Source: Brevundimonas diminuta 3F5N (GTDB taxonomy: Bacteria > Pseudomonadota > Alphaproteobacteria > Caulobacterales > Caulobacteraceae). From it: DNA of 64,000 nt. Below, in pieces: positions 52,884 through 60,488 of the stretch (the first letter of the stretch is position 1; each line of letters starts with the position of its first letter). The translations under genes and the position numbers were made by a program. The stretch is taken from assembly GCF_900163625.1 (NCBI RefSeq), contig NZ_FUIE01000057.1, positions 60,038-124,037 of the forward strand, in the 5' to 3' direction. Under the pieces are notes generated by a model that saw nothing but the letters and a program-made list of their open reading frames with translations, searched no databases and was not told the DNA's origin.

Positions 52884-53789
52884 TTAGTCCTGGGGCGCGA
52901 GGAAATAGACGGGCACCAACGGCAGGCGACGGCGCGCCTCATCGGCCAGTTTGTCGTAGGTCTCGACCCACAGAGTGACGAAACGGCGCGCGTCGATCAG
53001 GGTGACGCGGCGGTTCTCCTGATTGCGGGCGTAATCCTGAGCGTCCTTGGTGAAGCCCGCCAGGCAAACGTACAGGCCCACGTCGCCGTTCGAGAGGGAG
53101 GCCAGGAAGGACTTCAAGCCGTCGCTGTCGACCTTGGACTGCCAGCGCTTCACTTGGACCTTGATGCGCGGTCCAGTGGTGCCAAGCGGATCGGTGAAGG
53201 CGATCACATCCACCCCGCCATCCTTGCCCGGCGGCGAGACCCACGGGACGTGATAGCCCATGCCGCGCAGCAGATCTGCCACCATCTCCTGGAACTCGAA
53301 CGGGTCGCTGGCGTGCAAGAAGGCCGAAATTTCGGCCCAGGCGTGATCCTGCGCGGACTCGACCGTCACGCTGAGCTTTTCAGCCGCATCCTCGATCGCC
53401 TCAGGCTCAATCGCCGGGCTGACCGGGACGGCCGAGGTCGCATCCCTCTCCGCCTTCCAAATCGCGTACCGGCGGCAAGCCTCCTTGTAGAAGGCCTCCG
53501 GGTTCGCGAAATCGTTGTAGGCCTTCGCGCCCGCGTCGGTGACGGTCCAGACGCCATCGTCCTTGCGCAACCACCCCGCCTTCACGCAGTCCACAGTCGC
53601 GAACCGCAGGATCTTCTCGAACCGCTGCCCGCCGGACGAATAGGAACCGGCCTCATAGTCGCTTAGCTTCGTCGCGGACCGAACCAGGTCGATGGCCGCC
53701 GACGCATGCATGCCTTCAGGCTCGGCCATCAGCACTTCGAACAACTTGCGCAGAAACTCGCCCGTGCGGGCCCGTGTGATATTCGCCAT
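52884..53789 (-). CDS. Mrr-type restriction endonuclease
   Basis: This 301-residue protein has an N-terminal winged-helix Mrr_N-like domain (about 5-95) and a C-terminal Mrr_cat PD-(D/E)xK fold. DPFEFQEMVADLLRGMGYHV is followed by PPGKDGGVDVIAFTD (catalytic Asp) and KVQVKRW (QxK). It is a predicted nuclease acting on modified or foreign DNA. It is the first gene of the four-gene operon, 49 bases before the methylase. Confidence 0.9.
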   Translation of the reverse strand: MANITRARTGEFLRKLFEVLMAEPEGMHASAAIDLVRSATKLSDYEAGSYSSGGQRFEKILRFATVDCVKAGWLRKDDGVWTVTDAGAKAYNDFANPEAFYKEACRRYAIWKAERDATSAVPVSPAIEPEAIEDAAEKLSVTVESAQDHAWAEISAFLHASDPFEFQEMVADLLRGMGYHVPWVSPPGKDGGVDVIAFTDPLGTTGPRIKVQVKRWQSKVDSDGLKSFLASLSNGDVGLYVCLAGFTKDAQDYARNQENRRVTLIDARRFVTLWVETYDKLADEARRRLPLVPVYFLAPQD

Positions 53790-54175
53790 GACGCCTCCCG
53801 TACCGGGCTTAGCCTAACGGCGGGTTGGCGGCCAGAAGACAGCGCGCCATGATCGGAGCTAAGATAACCTCTATGGACAGCCACCTCTGTGGTTATTTCT
53901 CGCCACCTCGGCTCGGCTGCTACGTCCTTGGCGGCAAACATCCCACCGAGGAACAAGCCTTCGACCGGATTACCGCCTATACCGTCGAACGCGGCCGCGG
54001 GCATCGGGTCGACACGTGTGCCCCCGGCGCAAACCCCAAGATCGCCGCTTCTTCCGCGTCACTTCAAACCCGGCGACGCTCACCGGAGGGCTACATACGT
54101 CAGCAGCGCGCCAACAGCCGACATTGGAAGGGTGCCACGAGGCGGACGTTCGCGCCGCATCGATTCAGAGGCCCG
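53790..54175. other. gap with no credible gene
   Basis: These 386 bases hold short open frames on both strands, but none has a ribosome site, plausible composition or a recognisable motif. It probably contains the promoter of the Mrr operon (leftward) and the end of the HEPN-motif gene's transcript. Confidence 0.5.
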
Positions 54176-55207
54176 TCAGTTTTCGACATCGCCATCGATT
54201 GGAGGCGCATTGGGACGCGGCGTGATCAATCCTCGGCCGTCGGTGATCCTGTCCTGGGCGTCCCTAACGGCGGCTAGGAGCTCTGTATTGAAGTCGCCGC
54301 GGCAATAGAGTTGCATATTTGGCACCAGCGGCGGCGGATATTCGACATGGCTGCATAGGGCGATGATGAAGTCGTTGCAGGCCCACAGCGTGTTGTGAAT
54401 GATCAGCCCGAGCGCCGCATTAAGCGGTCCAAGTTCATTGGGCAGCATTTCCGCATCGCGCCAGATCCGCAGGTCTTTGAAGGGACCGAACTCGCGCGGA
54501 ATCAGAAAGCCGTCGTCTCCGACGAAAATTGTCCCCACGCGCCGCCCTCGGTGCACGAGATCGTCGCGGAACTTGCGGATGTGCAGAAAGACTGGCGCAT
54601 GCCGAGCATAGCAAGCTGCCACTTCGTCAAAGAGACCGAAGGTCGCCGCCAACTCTTCGGCGGAACGGGCGTCGTCGCCCTTAAGAGCCATATCGGCGAA
54701 ACTGCTTTTGAGAGCGCGCGCCTTGAGTTGGGGGTTGGCCTTGCGGATTGACTCCCACAGGCAGGCCAACATCTCCTGCAAAAGATCAAACATGCTGCGG
54801 CAAACTTGGAGGATGTGCTCGACCTCGGTCGCTGCCATCCGGCCTTTGCCTTCCAGGGACGAGCGGTGGATCAGGTCCAGCTTGGCCAGCGAAGCGGACA
54901 GATTGTAGAGATCGTCCTGGAAGGCGCTGAACTTATGGGCGAGGCCCGGCAATAGGGCGCGTTGGGCTATGAAGTCCATATGCAGGGTGGTGAAGTCGGA
55001 GGGCCTTTCCGGCTCCGCAGCATAGTAGGAAGCCTCCGAGGGCCAGCCGTATATCTCGACGAACTCATTGGGCGATCCTGTGGGCACCCAGAGCCGCCAC
55101 TCGCCGTCGACATGGAAAGTCAGACACGGCAGAAATCGAGACCGGGTCAGCTGACGCCGGTCGATGAAGGGTATGTCTTCAAGCTTGAAAATCTGACCTG
55201 GCGCCAT
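54176..55207 (-). CDS. hypothetical protein with HEPN-like RxxxxH motif
   Basis: This 343-residue soluble protein is largely helical in its middle. Around residues 205-222 it reads HIRKFRDDLVHRGRRVG, containing RDDLVH, the Rx4H pattern of HEPN ribonucleases, in a helix context typical of that fold (FRDDLVHRG). The N-terminal part (FHVDGEWRLWVPTGSPNEF) may be a sensor. No overall family is recognised, and the assignment rests on one motif. Confidence 0.6.
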   Translation of the reverse strand: MAPGQIFKLEDIPFIDRRQLTRSRFLPCLTFHVDGEWRLWVPTGSPNEFVEIYGWPSEASYYAAEPERPSDFTTLHMDFIAQRALLPGLAHKFSAFQDDLYNLSASLAKLDLIHRSSLEGKGRMAATEVEHILQVCRSMFDLLQEMLACLWESIRKANPQLKARALKSSFADMALKGDDARSAEELAATFGLFDEVAACYARHAPVFLHIRKFRDDLVHRGRRVGTIFVGDDGFLIPREFGPFKDLRIWRDAEMLPNELGPLNAALGLIIHNTLWACNDFIIALCSHVEYPPPLVPNMQLYCRGDFNTELLAAVRDAQDRITDGRGLITPRPNAPPIDGDVEN

Positions 55208-55518
55208 GGCCGACAGATGGAGGCCGGAGCCGAGGGGGACAAGCGGCTATAGTGAACTGCCGTGACGAGCTGGAAGCGGCGGCGTACGCGCGGAGGGTTT
55301 CAAGAGCGCCAGAAGGCGACATTGGAATATCGATCCCAAAGTGGACGTCCCAATCTACTCTAGACCTAGTCCCGCCAGGGACCTGCTGGGCGATGCGCTT
55401 GCTCCGAAACGGACGAATCGGGCGGCAACAGACACCTGTCCGGGGCGAGACTTATTCTCTAGATCGCGCATCGCGGCCCGGCTAAGCTACACATTAGACA
55501 ACTATGGATAGCGCCTGA
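55208..55518. other. intergenic region between divergent defence genes
   Basis: These 311 bases separate the leftward HEPN-motif gene from the rightward P-loop ATPase. A short frame here has no support. The last 60 bases before the ATPase ATG are AT-richer, as for a promoter, but I see no clear consensus pair. Confidence 0.4.
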
Positions 55519-57000
55519 ATGACTCCGCTCGAAGTTCTGAAATCGTCCTCCTTCGGACGCCGGACGGCAGAAGAGGAGCAGGACCATCTGTCTCAGTATT
55601 TCGTCGAAACAGAACAGTGGAGAAAAGTTTTCGACGGAGAGATAGACGTTGTATACGGCCCTAAAGGCAGCGGAAAGAGCGCCATCTACAGCCTGATAAT
55701 AAAAAATCAAGACGAACTATTCGATAAGGGCATTCTCGTTGTCCCTGGAGAAAATCCTCAAGGAGCTCCCGCCTTTCAGCACCTAAGGAACGATACACCT
55801 GAAAATGAATTCGAGTTTGTCAGCCTTTGGAAGCTCTACATCCTGACCCTATGCGGTCAAACGATGAAAGAGTATGGATTTAAGTCCTCTAAAGCATCTC
55901 GAGTTATCAAAGAGCTTGAAGGCGCAGGGCTACTTCCCTCTGAATTCACACTCTCAAAGGCTGTAAAATACGCTCTGGATTACGTCAAAAATCGATCGCG
56001 CGTCGAAGCGATCGAGAACTCGATGGACATCGATCCGAACACCGGAATGCCGACCGGGTTCTCAAACAAAATTTACCTGCGTGAGCCCAGCGCAAGTCAG
56101 GCGCGCCTAGGCGCCGTCTCAATCGATGAACTCTACGATGTCGCCAATGCCGCCCTAACCGATGCAGGTTACGAGGTTTGGATTGCACTGGATCGGCTCG
56201 ACGTAGCCTTTGCGGACAAGCCCCACCTTGAGGACGATGCGCTTCGCGCGCTGTTTAAGTTCTACCTCGACACCAAAGGCACCTCATCTATTCGTCCGAA
56301 GATCTTCCTCAGGACTGATATCTGGGACAGCATAACGAAAGATGGGTTCCGAGAAGCGAGCCACATTGAACGTTCAAAGACAATCGAGTGGAAGGAAGCG
56401 GACCTAATCAACTTGGTTGTTCGTCGCATGCTTTCGAATGAGCCCATTCGCCAACATTACTCCGCCGATCCAAAGGCCATTCTCGCCGATTTTCAGAAGC
56501 AGATTGAGTTCATCTACCTCGCCTTTCCCGACCAAGTGGATTCCGGCCCCAACAAACCAACGACCATGACATGGGTTCTTTCCCGCACAGCCGATGGCAC
56601 CAAGGAGTCCGCACCTCGGGAGGTTATTCACTTCCTGAACGAGCTTCGGGAGATCCAAATTGCCCGCTTGGAGCGCGGGGAGAAAGCCCTGCAGGGAAAC
56701 CGAATATTCGAGCAAGTTGCATTTAAAGAAGCTCTGCCGGCAGTTTCCAAAACGCGCCTCGAACAAACGATCTATGCCGAGTTCCCTGAAGAGAAGGCGT
56801 ATGTGATGGCGCTTATTGAACAAAAGGCGACACACACACCCAAGACCCTATCCAAGATTTGGAACCTCGATGAGAGCGAGACGCAAAAGGTGATTGGCAG
56901 ATTGTTGGAAATCGGCGTTTTGGAGAAGCAAGGCTCCAGCTTCCGCGTGCCCTTCCTGTATCGACCCGCGCTTAGCTCCATCCAGGGGAGCGCTGAGTAG
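55519..57000 (+). CDS. P-loop ATPase, Sll1717-like
   Basis: This is a 493-residue STAND/AAA-like ATPase. Walker A is YGPKGSGKSAIY (47-54 core), and Walker B-like is VWIALDRLDVAF (219-231). The middle has PKIFLRTDIWDSIT, as a sensor region. A C-terminal winged helix is likely (TLSKIWNLDESETQKVIGRL, LEIGVLEKQGSSFRV). The pattern fits the Sll1717 family, which recurs in defence islands. Base composition is more AT-rich than the neighbours, a sign of transfer. Likely paired with the DUF4238 gene downstream. Confidence 0.78.
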   Translation: MTPLEVLKSSSFGRRTAEEEQDHLSQYFVETEQWRKVFDGEIDVVYGPKGSGKSAIYSLIIKNQDELFDKGILVVPGENPQGAPAFQHLRNDTPENEFEFVSLWKLYILTLCGQTMKEYGFKSSKASRVIKELEGAGLLPSEFTLSKAVKYALDYVKNRSRVEAIENSMDIDPNTGMPTGFSNKIYLREPSASQARLGAVSIDELYDVANAALTDAGYEVWIALDRLDVAFADKPHLEDDALRALFKFYLDTKGTSSIRPKIFLRTDIWDSITKDGFREASHIERSKTIEWKEADLINLVVRRMLSNEPIRQHYSADPKAILADFQKQIEFIYLAFPDQVDSGPNKPTTMTWVLSRTADGTKESAPREVIHFLNELREIQIARLERGEKALQGNRIFEQVAFKEALPAVSKTRLEQTIYAEFPEEKAYVMALIEQKATHTPKTLSKIWNLDESETQKVIGRLLEIGVLEKQGSSFRVPFLYRPALSSIQGSAE

Positions 57001-57135
57001 CGCTAAAGTCCAATAGTGTAGCCTGATTGCCCCCACTGCAGCTCCTGCCGCCCGACAGCGAGTCAGGCGATCATCTTCATCATCGCGCTCCGCGATAATA
57101 GGCGGCGCCGCCCTGCTTGCTGAGACCTGATTGAC

Positions 57136-58122
57136 ATGGCGAATTTGAAGGCCAAGCGCCGTCATCACTATGTTCCGGTTACCTATCTAAATGGGTTCCC
57201 CGATGAGACAGGCCAATTGGTCGCCTATCCGAAGGATCGTCCGGGGAGCTTCCGCTCGCGCCCAGATCGCATCGCCTTTGAGTCCTACTACTATTCGCAA
57301 CTGACAGCTGCTGGTTCTCCAGATCATTCGACGATGGAGGATCTGTTTTCCGAAATCGAAATGCCGTGGCCGAGTATAGTTGATAAGCTAGCCTCGCGCG
57401 TCCCGCTCACGCAGGGGGAGGCTAGCGCGCTCTGCTCGTTCATCGCTCTCCTCCGGGTCCGTGTCCCGGCTATGCGGGATGCTATAGAGCTCTTCGAGGC
57501 GCAGACCGTACGGGCGACCTTGTTAACCTTGGGCGCACACGGACAGCTCCCAGCGCCTCCACCAGGGATGCCGGATCTGTGGAATAATCTGGAAATCCCG
57601 ATTGATCCCAATCGAAGCCTCCAAGCAATGCCGCATCTGCTCGACGGCATTTCCCAACTTTTTAACCGGATCGGCTTCGAAGTACTCCACAACACATCGA
57701 CCGAAGACTTCATCACGAGCGACAATCCAGTAATTTATTTCGATCCCGACCGACCGGAGAGCCAGATACGACCCTATGAGGTCACCCCGTTCGGTAGGAT
57801 CGAATTCCTGATGCCTCTAACTAGACGGCTCATCCTCCGCGGCCGGTCGGAATTGCCCATTTTACGTACCGGGGCCGAGGCTCAGCATAGGTCGCTTGAC
57901 GACCCATCTGAGGTGATGAGATTCAACCGCTTAATCGCCAAATTCGCATACCGGATCGTGTTCGCCGGCAGTGGCTTTGAGGCGTTTGTCGCGGATCACG
58001 CCAGCCAGTCGCCTGTTCCGCACCTCGAGATCGTCCCTCTTCCAAACGGCCTCGGATCCTCAATACGGTTTGTATTCGGCTCGAGACCTGAGAAGCCTAA
58101 ATGGACCGGCCCGAGAGGTTAA
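57136..58122 (+). CDS. DUF4238 family protein
   Basis: This 328-residue protein begins with the family signature KAKRRHHYVPVTYLNGFPD (HHYVP motif near residue 9). A second conserved block is EDFITSDNPVIYFDPDRPES. The conserved His pair and late Asp suggest an enzyme, and DUF4238 genes are frequent in defence neighbourhoods, but the activity is unknown. It lies 135 bases after the P-loop ATPase on the same strand. Confidence 0.8.
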   Translation: MANLKAKRRHHYVPVTYLNGFPDETGQLVAYPKDRPGSFRSRPDRIAFESYYYSQLTAAGSPDHSTMEDLFSEIEMPWPSIVDKLASRVPLTQGEASALCSFIALLRVRVPAMRDAIELFEAQTVRATLLTLGAHGQLPAPPPGMPDLWNNLEIPIDPNRSLQAMPHLLDGISQLFNRIGFEVLHNTSTEDFITSDNPVIYFDPDRPESQIRPYEVTPFGRIEFLMPLTRRLILRGRSELPILRTGAEAQHRSLDDPSEVMRFNRLIAKFAYRIVFAGSGFEAFVADHASQSPVPHLEIVPLPNGLGSSIRFVFGSRPEKPKWTGPRG

Positions 58123-58209
58123 TGCTCAGGATGAGCCTCGCGCACCTCACCTGCCGAAAGCCGCCATTCGGAACCGCCGCTATGAGTCACGAGCGGTCCT
58201 TGCGCCTCC

Positions 58210-59319
58210 TCAGTCAAGAGGATTGCTGGCGAGCGAATAGCTCGTACTCCGCCCGCCCCCGGCATCTCGCTCCAATATCCCCCGCTGCATCAAGTCGCTG
58301 ATGTCACGCAGCGCCGTATCCGAAGACGTCTTCGCCAGCGCCGCCCATTTGGCGTTGGTCAGTTTGCCCTCGAAACCGTCAAGCAAGCGGTTGAGCACCT
58401 TCCTCTGGCGTTCGTTCAGAGGCTGATCGGCCAGGGTCTCCCAGAAGCGGGCCTTGCGCATGACGCTGGCCAGAATCGTCTCGGCGCCGTCGAAGGCGCG
58501 GTCGAGACAGGCGATGAACCAGAGCAGCCAAGCGGTGACGTCCAGATCGCCTTTCTGGGTCGCTTCCAGCATTTCGTAGTAGGTCTTCCGCTCCGCACGG
58601 ATCTGGGCGGACATGCTGTAGAACCGCTGAGAGGTGCCTTCAGCGCGAGCCAGGGCGAGGTCCGCGATGGCACGGGCAATACGGCCATTGCCGTCGTCGA
58701 AGGGGTGATTGGTGACGAACCACAAGTGGGCGACGCCGGCCTTAAGCACCGGATCGGGCGTGGCGGTCTCAAACCAATGCAGGAAGGCCGTCATTTCGGC
58801 GTCGAGACAGTCGGCGGCCGGAGCTTCATAGTGCACGCGCTCGCGTCCGATCGGACCGGACACCACCTGCATCGGGTCACCCTCTGGCGTCCGCCACGCC
58901 CCGACGTTGATCCGGCTCATCCCGCTGCGCCCCGTTGGGAACAGAGCGGCATGCCAACCGAACAGGCGGTCGGCGGTGAGCGGTTGGGCGTAATTTTGGG
59001 TAGCGTCGAGCATCATCTCGACGACGCCCTCGACATCGCGATCCGCAGGAACCAGACCGACAACGTCCATACCCAAGCGGCGGGCGATGGAGGAGCGAAC
59101 CTGTTCGCGATCGAGGACTTCGCCCTCGATCTCGTTGGACTTCAACACGTCCTCGGTCAGGGTCCGGAGGACGGCCTCCTCACGAAGCGCAAAGCCCAAG
59201 GCCTCCATCCGCCCGATCAGCCGGCCCTGGCGATGGCGCACAGCGGCGAGCGGCTGGGCGAGGGCGCTATGGTCCCAAATCAGGTTTGGCCAATCGGCCA
59301 GCTCATGTATGTAGGTCAT
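58210..59319 (-). CDS. Fic-family AMP transferase with inhibitory motif
   Basis: This 369-residue protein has an N-terminal DUF4172-like region and the inhibitory helix SNEIEG (Ser61-Gly66, pattern S/TxxxEG). The catalytic motif HPFDDGNGRIAR (205-216) has the essential His205. The C-terminal winged helix (KWAALAKTSSDTALRDISDL) could bind DNA. Fic enzymes transfer AMP or related groups to proteins. The ATG at 59319 has GAAGG ten bases upstream. Two 27-bp palindromes occupy its promoter; autoregulation is inferred. Confidence 0.9.
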   Translation of the reverse strand: MTYIHELADWPNLIWDHSALAQPLAAVRHRQGRLIGRMEALGFALREEAVLRTLTEDVLKSNEIEGEVLDREQVRSSIARRLGMDVVGLVPADRDVEGVVEMMLDATQNYAQPLTADRLFGWHAALFPTGRSGMSRINVGAWRTPEGDPMQVVSGPIGRERVHYEAPAADCLDAEMTAFLHWFETATPDPVLKAGVAHLWFVTNHPFDDGNGRIARAIADLALARAEGTSQRFYSMSAQIRAERKTYYEMLEATQKGDLDVTAWLLWFIACLDRAFDGAETILASVMRKARFWETLADQPLNERQRKVLNRLLDGFEGKLTNAKWAALAKTSSDTALRDISDLMQRGILERDAGGGRSTSYSLASNPLD

Positions 59320-59335
59320 ATTTACCGCACCTTCT

Positions 59336-59418
59336 GCGGCGAATATGGACATTATTCGCCGCAAGGACAAGACTCAATCAACGCAACGTTTGCGGTGAAT
59401 ATCTCAGACATTCGCCGC
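59336..59418 (-). promoter_or_regulatory. paired palindromic operators of fic
   Basis: IR1 (59336-59362) is GCGGCGAATA-N7-TATTCGCCGC, perfect arms. IR2 (59392-59418) is GCGGTGAATA-N7-CATTCGCCGC with two arm mismatches. Arm and spacer lengths are identical and the centres are 56 bp apart. IR1 ends 17 bases before the fic ATG and overlaps an AATAAT -10-like hexamer. Confidence 0.75.
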
Positions 59419-59428
59419 TAGACCCCGA

Positions 59429-60169
59429 TCAGGCCGCAAGGCGTGTGGCTTCGCAGGTCTGCAGAGCGATGGACACACCCCTCTTCGCAAGCGGACGACC
59501 GACAAGGTCTTTCAGTCGACCGAATGCGGTAGGGCTGGAGCAGACGATGCGCTGGCCATCGGGCTCCCATCTGGCGCGATCCAGATAGCTCACCGTCGCA
59601 GCTTCCCCCACGATCTGAACGACCGCCTGACGGATGTCAGCATGAACGAACGGAGCGCCCCGCGCCGGCTTCCCTGCGCCGCCGCCTGCCTGACCGTCGG
59701 TCGCGACGCGAAATCTTTTAATGGGGTCATAAAGGTATTGTCGGTCATCGGTGACCGGTTTTTGTGTCACCGATGTCCGGTTTTCTGGCGCTTGAGCGGT
59801 CACCTGTGACCAGTTTTCGCGGGTTTGAGCGGTCGCGGATGACCGCTTTCGCGGCGCCTCAACCGCCTCGCTTGGCATGGTTGCACGGTAGATGTTGGTG
59901 CGGCCGCGTCCACGCCGAACCTCGACCTCCAGATAGTCGGAGGCCTGCAGTTCTTCGATCAGGCGACGGAGTTGCCGGGGGCTAACGCCCAAACTGGTCG
60001 CCATGCTCTCCTGGCCACGCCAGGCGCCGCCTTCGCAGGGGTTCAGGTCGTGGAGAATGAAACCCGCGACTGCCTTGGCTTGGAGGCTGATCTTGGGATC
60101 GCTCGCGATCCGCTGATGCCAGGCCAGCTTTTCGGCGACGAAGTTTTTAGGATCGAGACGGCGGCTCAT
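59429..60169 (-). CDS. replication-initiator-like winged-helix protein
   Basis: This 246-residue protein has an N-terminal winged helix with a pattern seen in phage and plasmid initiators: LNPCEGGAWRGQESMATSLG, VSPRQLRRLIEELQASDYL, then EVRRGRGRTNIYR. A low-complexity middle (about 105-140) is encoded by four DNA repeats. The C-terminal YLDRARWEPDGQRIVC region resembles the DnaA N-terminal-like domain of some initiators. It lies at the right end of the island, upstream of fic on the same strand. Confidence 0.7.
   Translation of the reverse strand: MSRRLDPKNFVAEKLAWHQRIASDPKISLQAKAVAGFILHDLNPCEGGAWRGQESMATSLGVSPRQLRRLIEELQASDYLEVEVRRGRGRTNIYRATMPSEAVEAPRKRSSATAQTRENWSQVTAQAPENRTSVTQKPVTDDRQYLYDPIKRFRVATDGQAGGGAGKPARGAPFVHADIRQAVVQIVGEAATVSYLDRARWEPDGQRIVCSSPTAFGRLKDLVGRPLAKRGVSIALQTCEATRLAA
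59742..59851. repeat. four iteron-like repeats inside the initiator-like gene
   Basis: Four 22-base units start at 59742, 59764, 59797 and 59830. The consensus is GGTCACC, two bases, TGACC, then GGTTTTC. Unit starts are 22, 33 and 33 bp apart, all multiples of 11, so the copies face the same side of the helix. Each contains a short dyad (GGTCAC/GTGACC best in copy 3). Confidence 0.7.
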
Positions 60170-60249
60170 CGGCGAACCTCCGGCGTTGCGGCCGAACCGA
60201 GCAGAGAGTAGATTTCCTGCGGCCTTGAGTGTTGTGCCAAGCCCATTCG

Positions 60250-60285
60250 AACCCCGCCGAGCGCTGCAACGCTGGCGGGGTTTTT
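60250..60285 (+). terminator. strong hairpin with T run near the right island end
   Basis: AACCCCGCC pairs with GGCGGGGTT around an inner AGCG/CGCT stem, and TTTTT follows on the plus strand. No plus-strand gene ends just before it, so it may insulate the island from neighbouring transcription. The rest of 60170-60488 shows no gene. Confidence 0.7.
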
Positions 60286-60404
60286 CGTGGCCGAGATGCC
60301 TCCCGAGAGGTTAGCCAAACGGGAAAAATCCCCAAGGATTTCAATACGGAGGCGGCACCCCGTTAGACGCATTAGGGTATTGGATTTAAAGAGAAAAACG
60401 ACTT

Positions 60405-60420
60405 CCTCTCTGTCCGCCAC
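60405..60420 (+). repeat. right attachment site
   Basis: An exact copy of CCTCTCTGTCCGCCAC from the tRNA-Ser 3' end; two of the four bases immediately to the left differ. It marks the right end of the island and the left side of the next integrase. Confidence 0.85.
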
Positions 60421-60488
60421 GCTGTTACAAGCTCTTGATCTGAAAGAGTTTGTTGGAAAATCAGTCACTTACAATCGTTAGGGGCCGA

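Larger units (their letters stand above)
42865..60420. mobile_element. integrative genomic island in tRNA-Ser(GGA), about 17.5 kb
   Basis: The element is bounded by a 16-base direct repeat of the tRNA 3' end. It carries, from the left: integrase, AlpA-like protein, regulator, IS3 remnant, ribbon-helix-helix protein, two antidotes, a four-gene nuclease/methylase/helicase operon, a HEPN-motif protein, a P-loop ATPase with a DUF4238 protein, Fic, and an initiator-like gene with iterons. No conjugation, portal, terminase or capsid genes are visible. It is therefore a defence-type integrative element or satellite; how it moves is not evident. Confidence 0.85.

Noticed and set aside
53825..54308. 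Plus-strand frames of about 140-150 codons between Mrr and the HEPN-motif gene
   Set aside because: No ribosome site or motif, unusual composition, and they run into the 3' end of the leftward gene.
60240..60290. Possible tRNA T-arm remnant (TTCGAACCCC) near the right island end
   Set aside because: The pairing is better explained by a terminator hairpin with a T run; no acceptor or anticodon arm is present.
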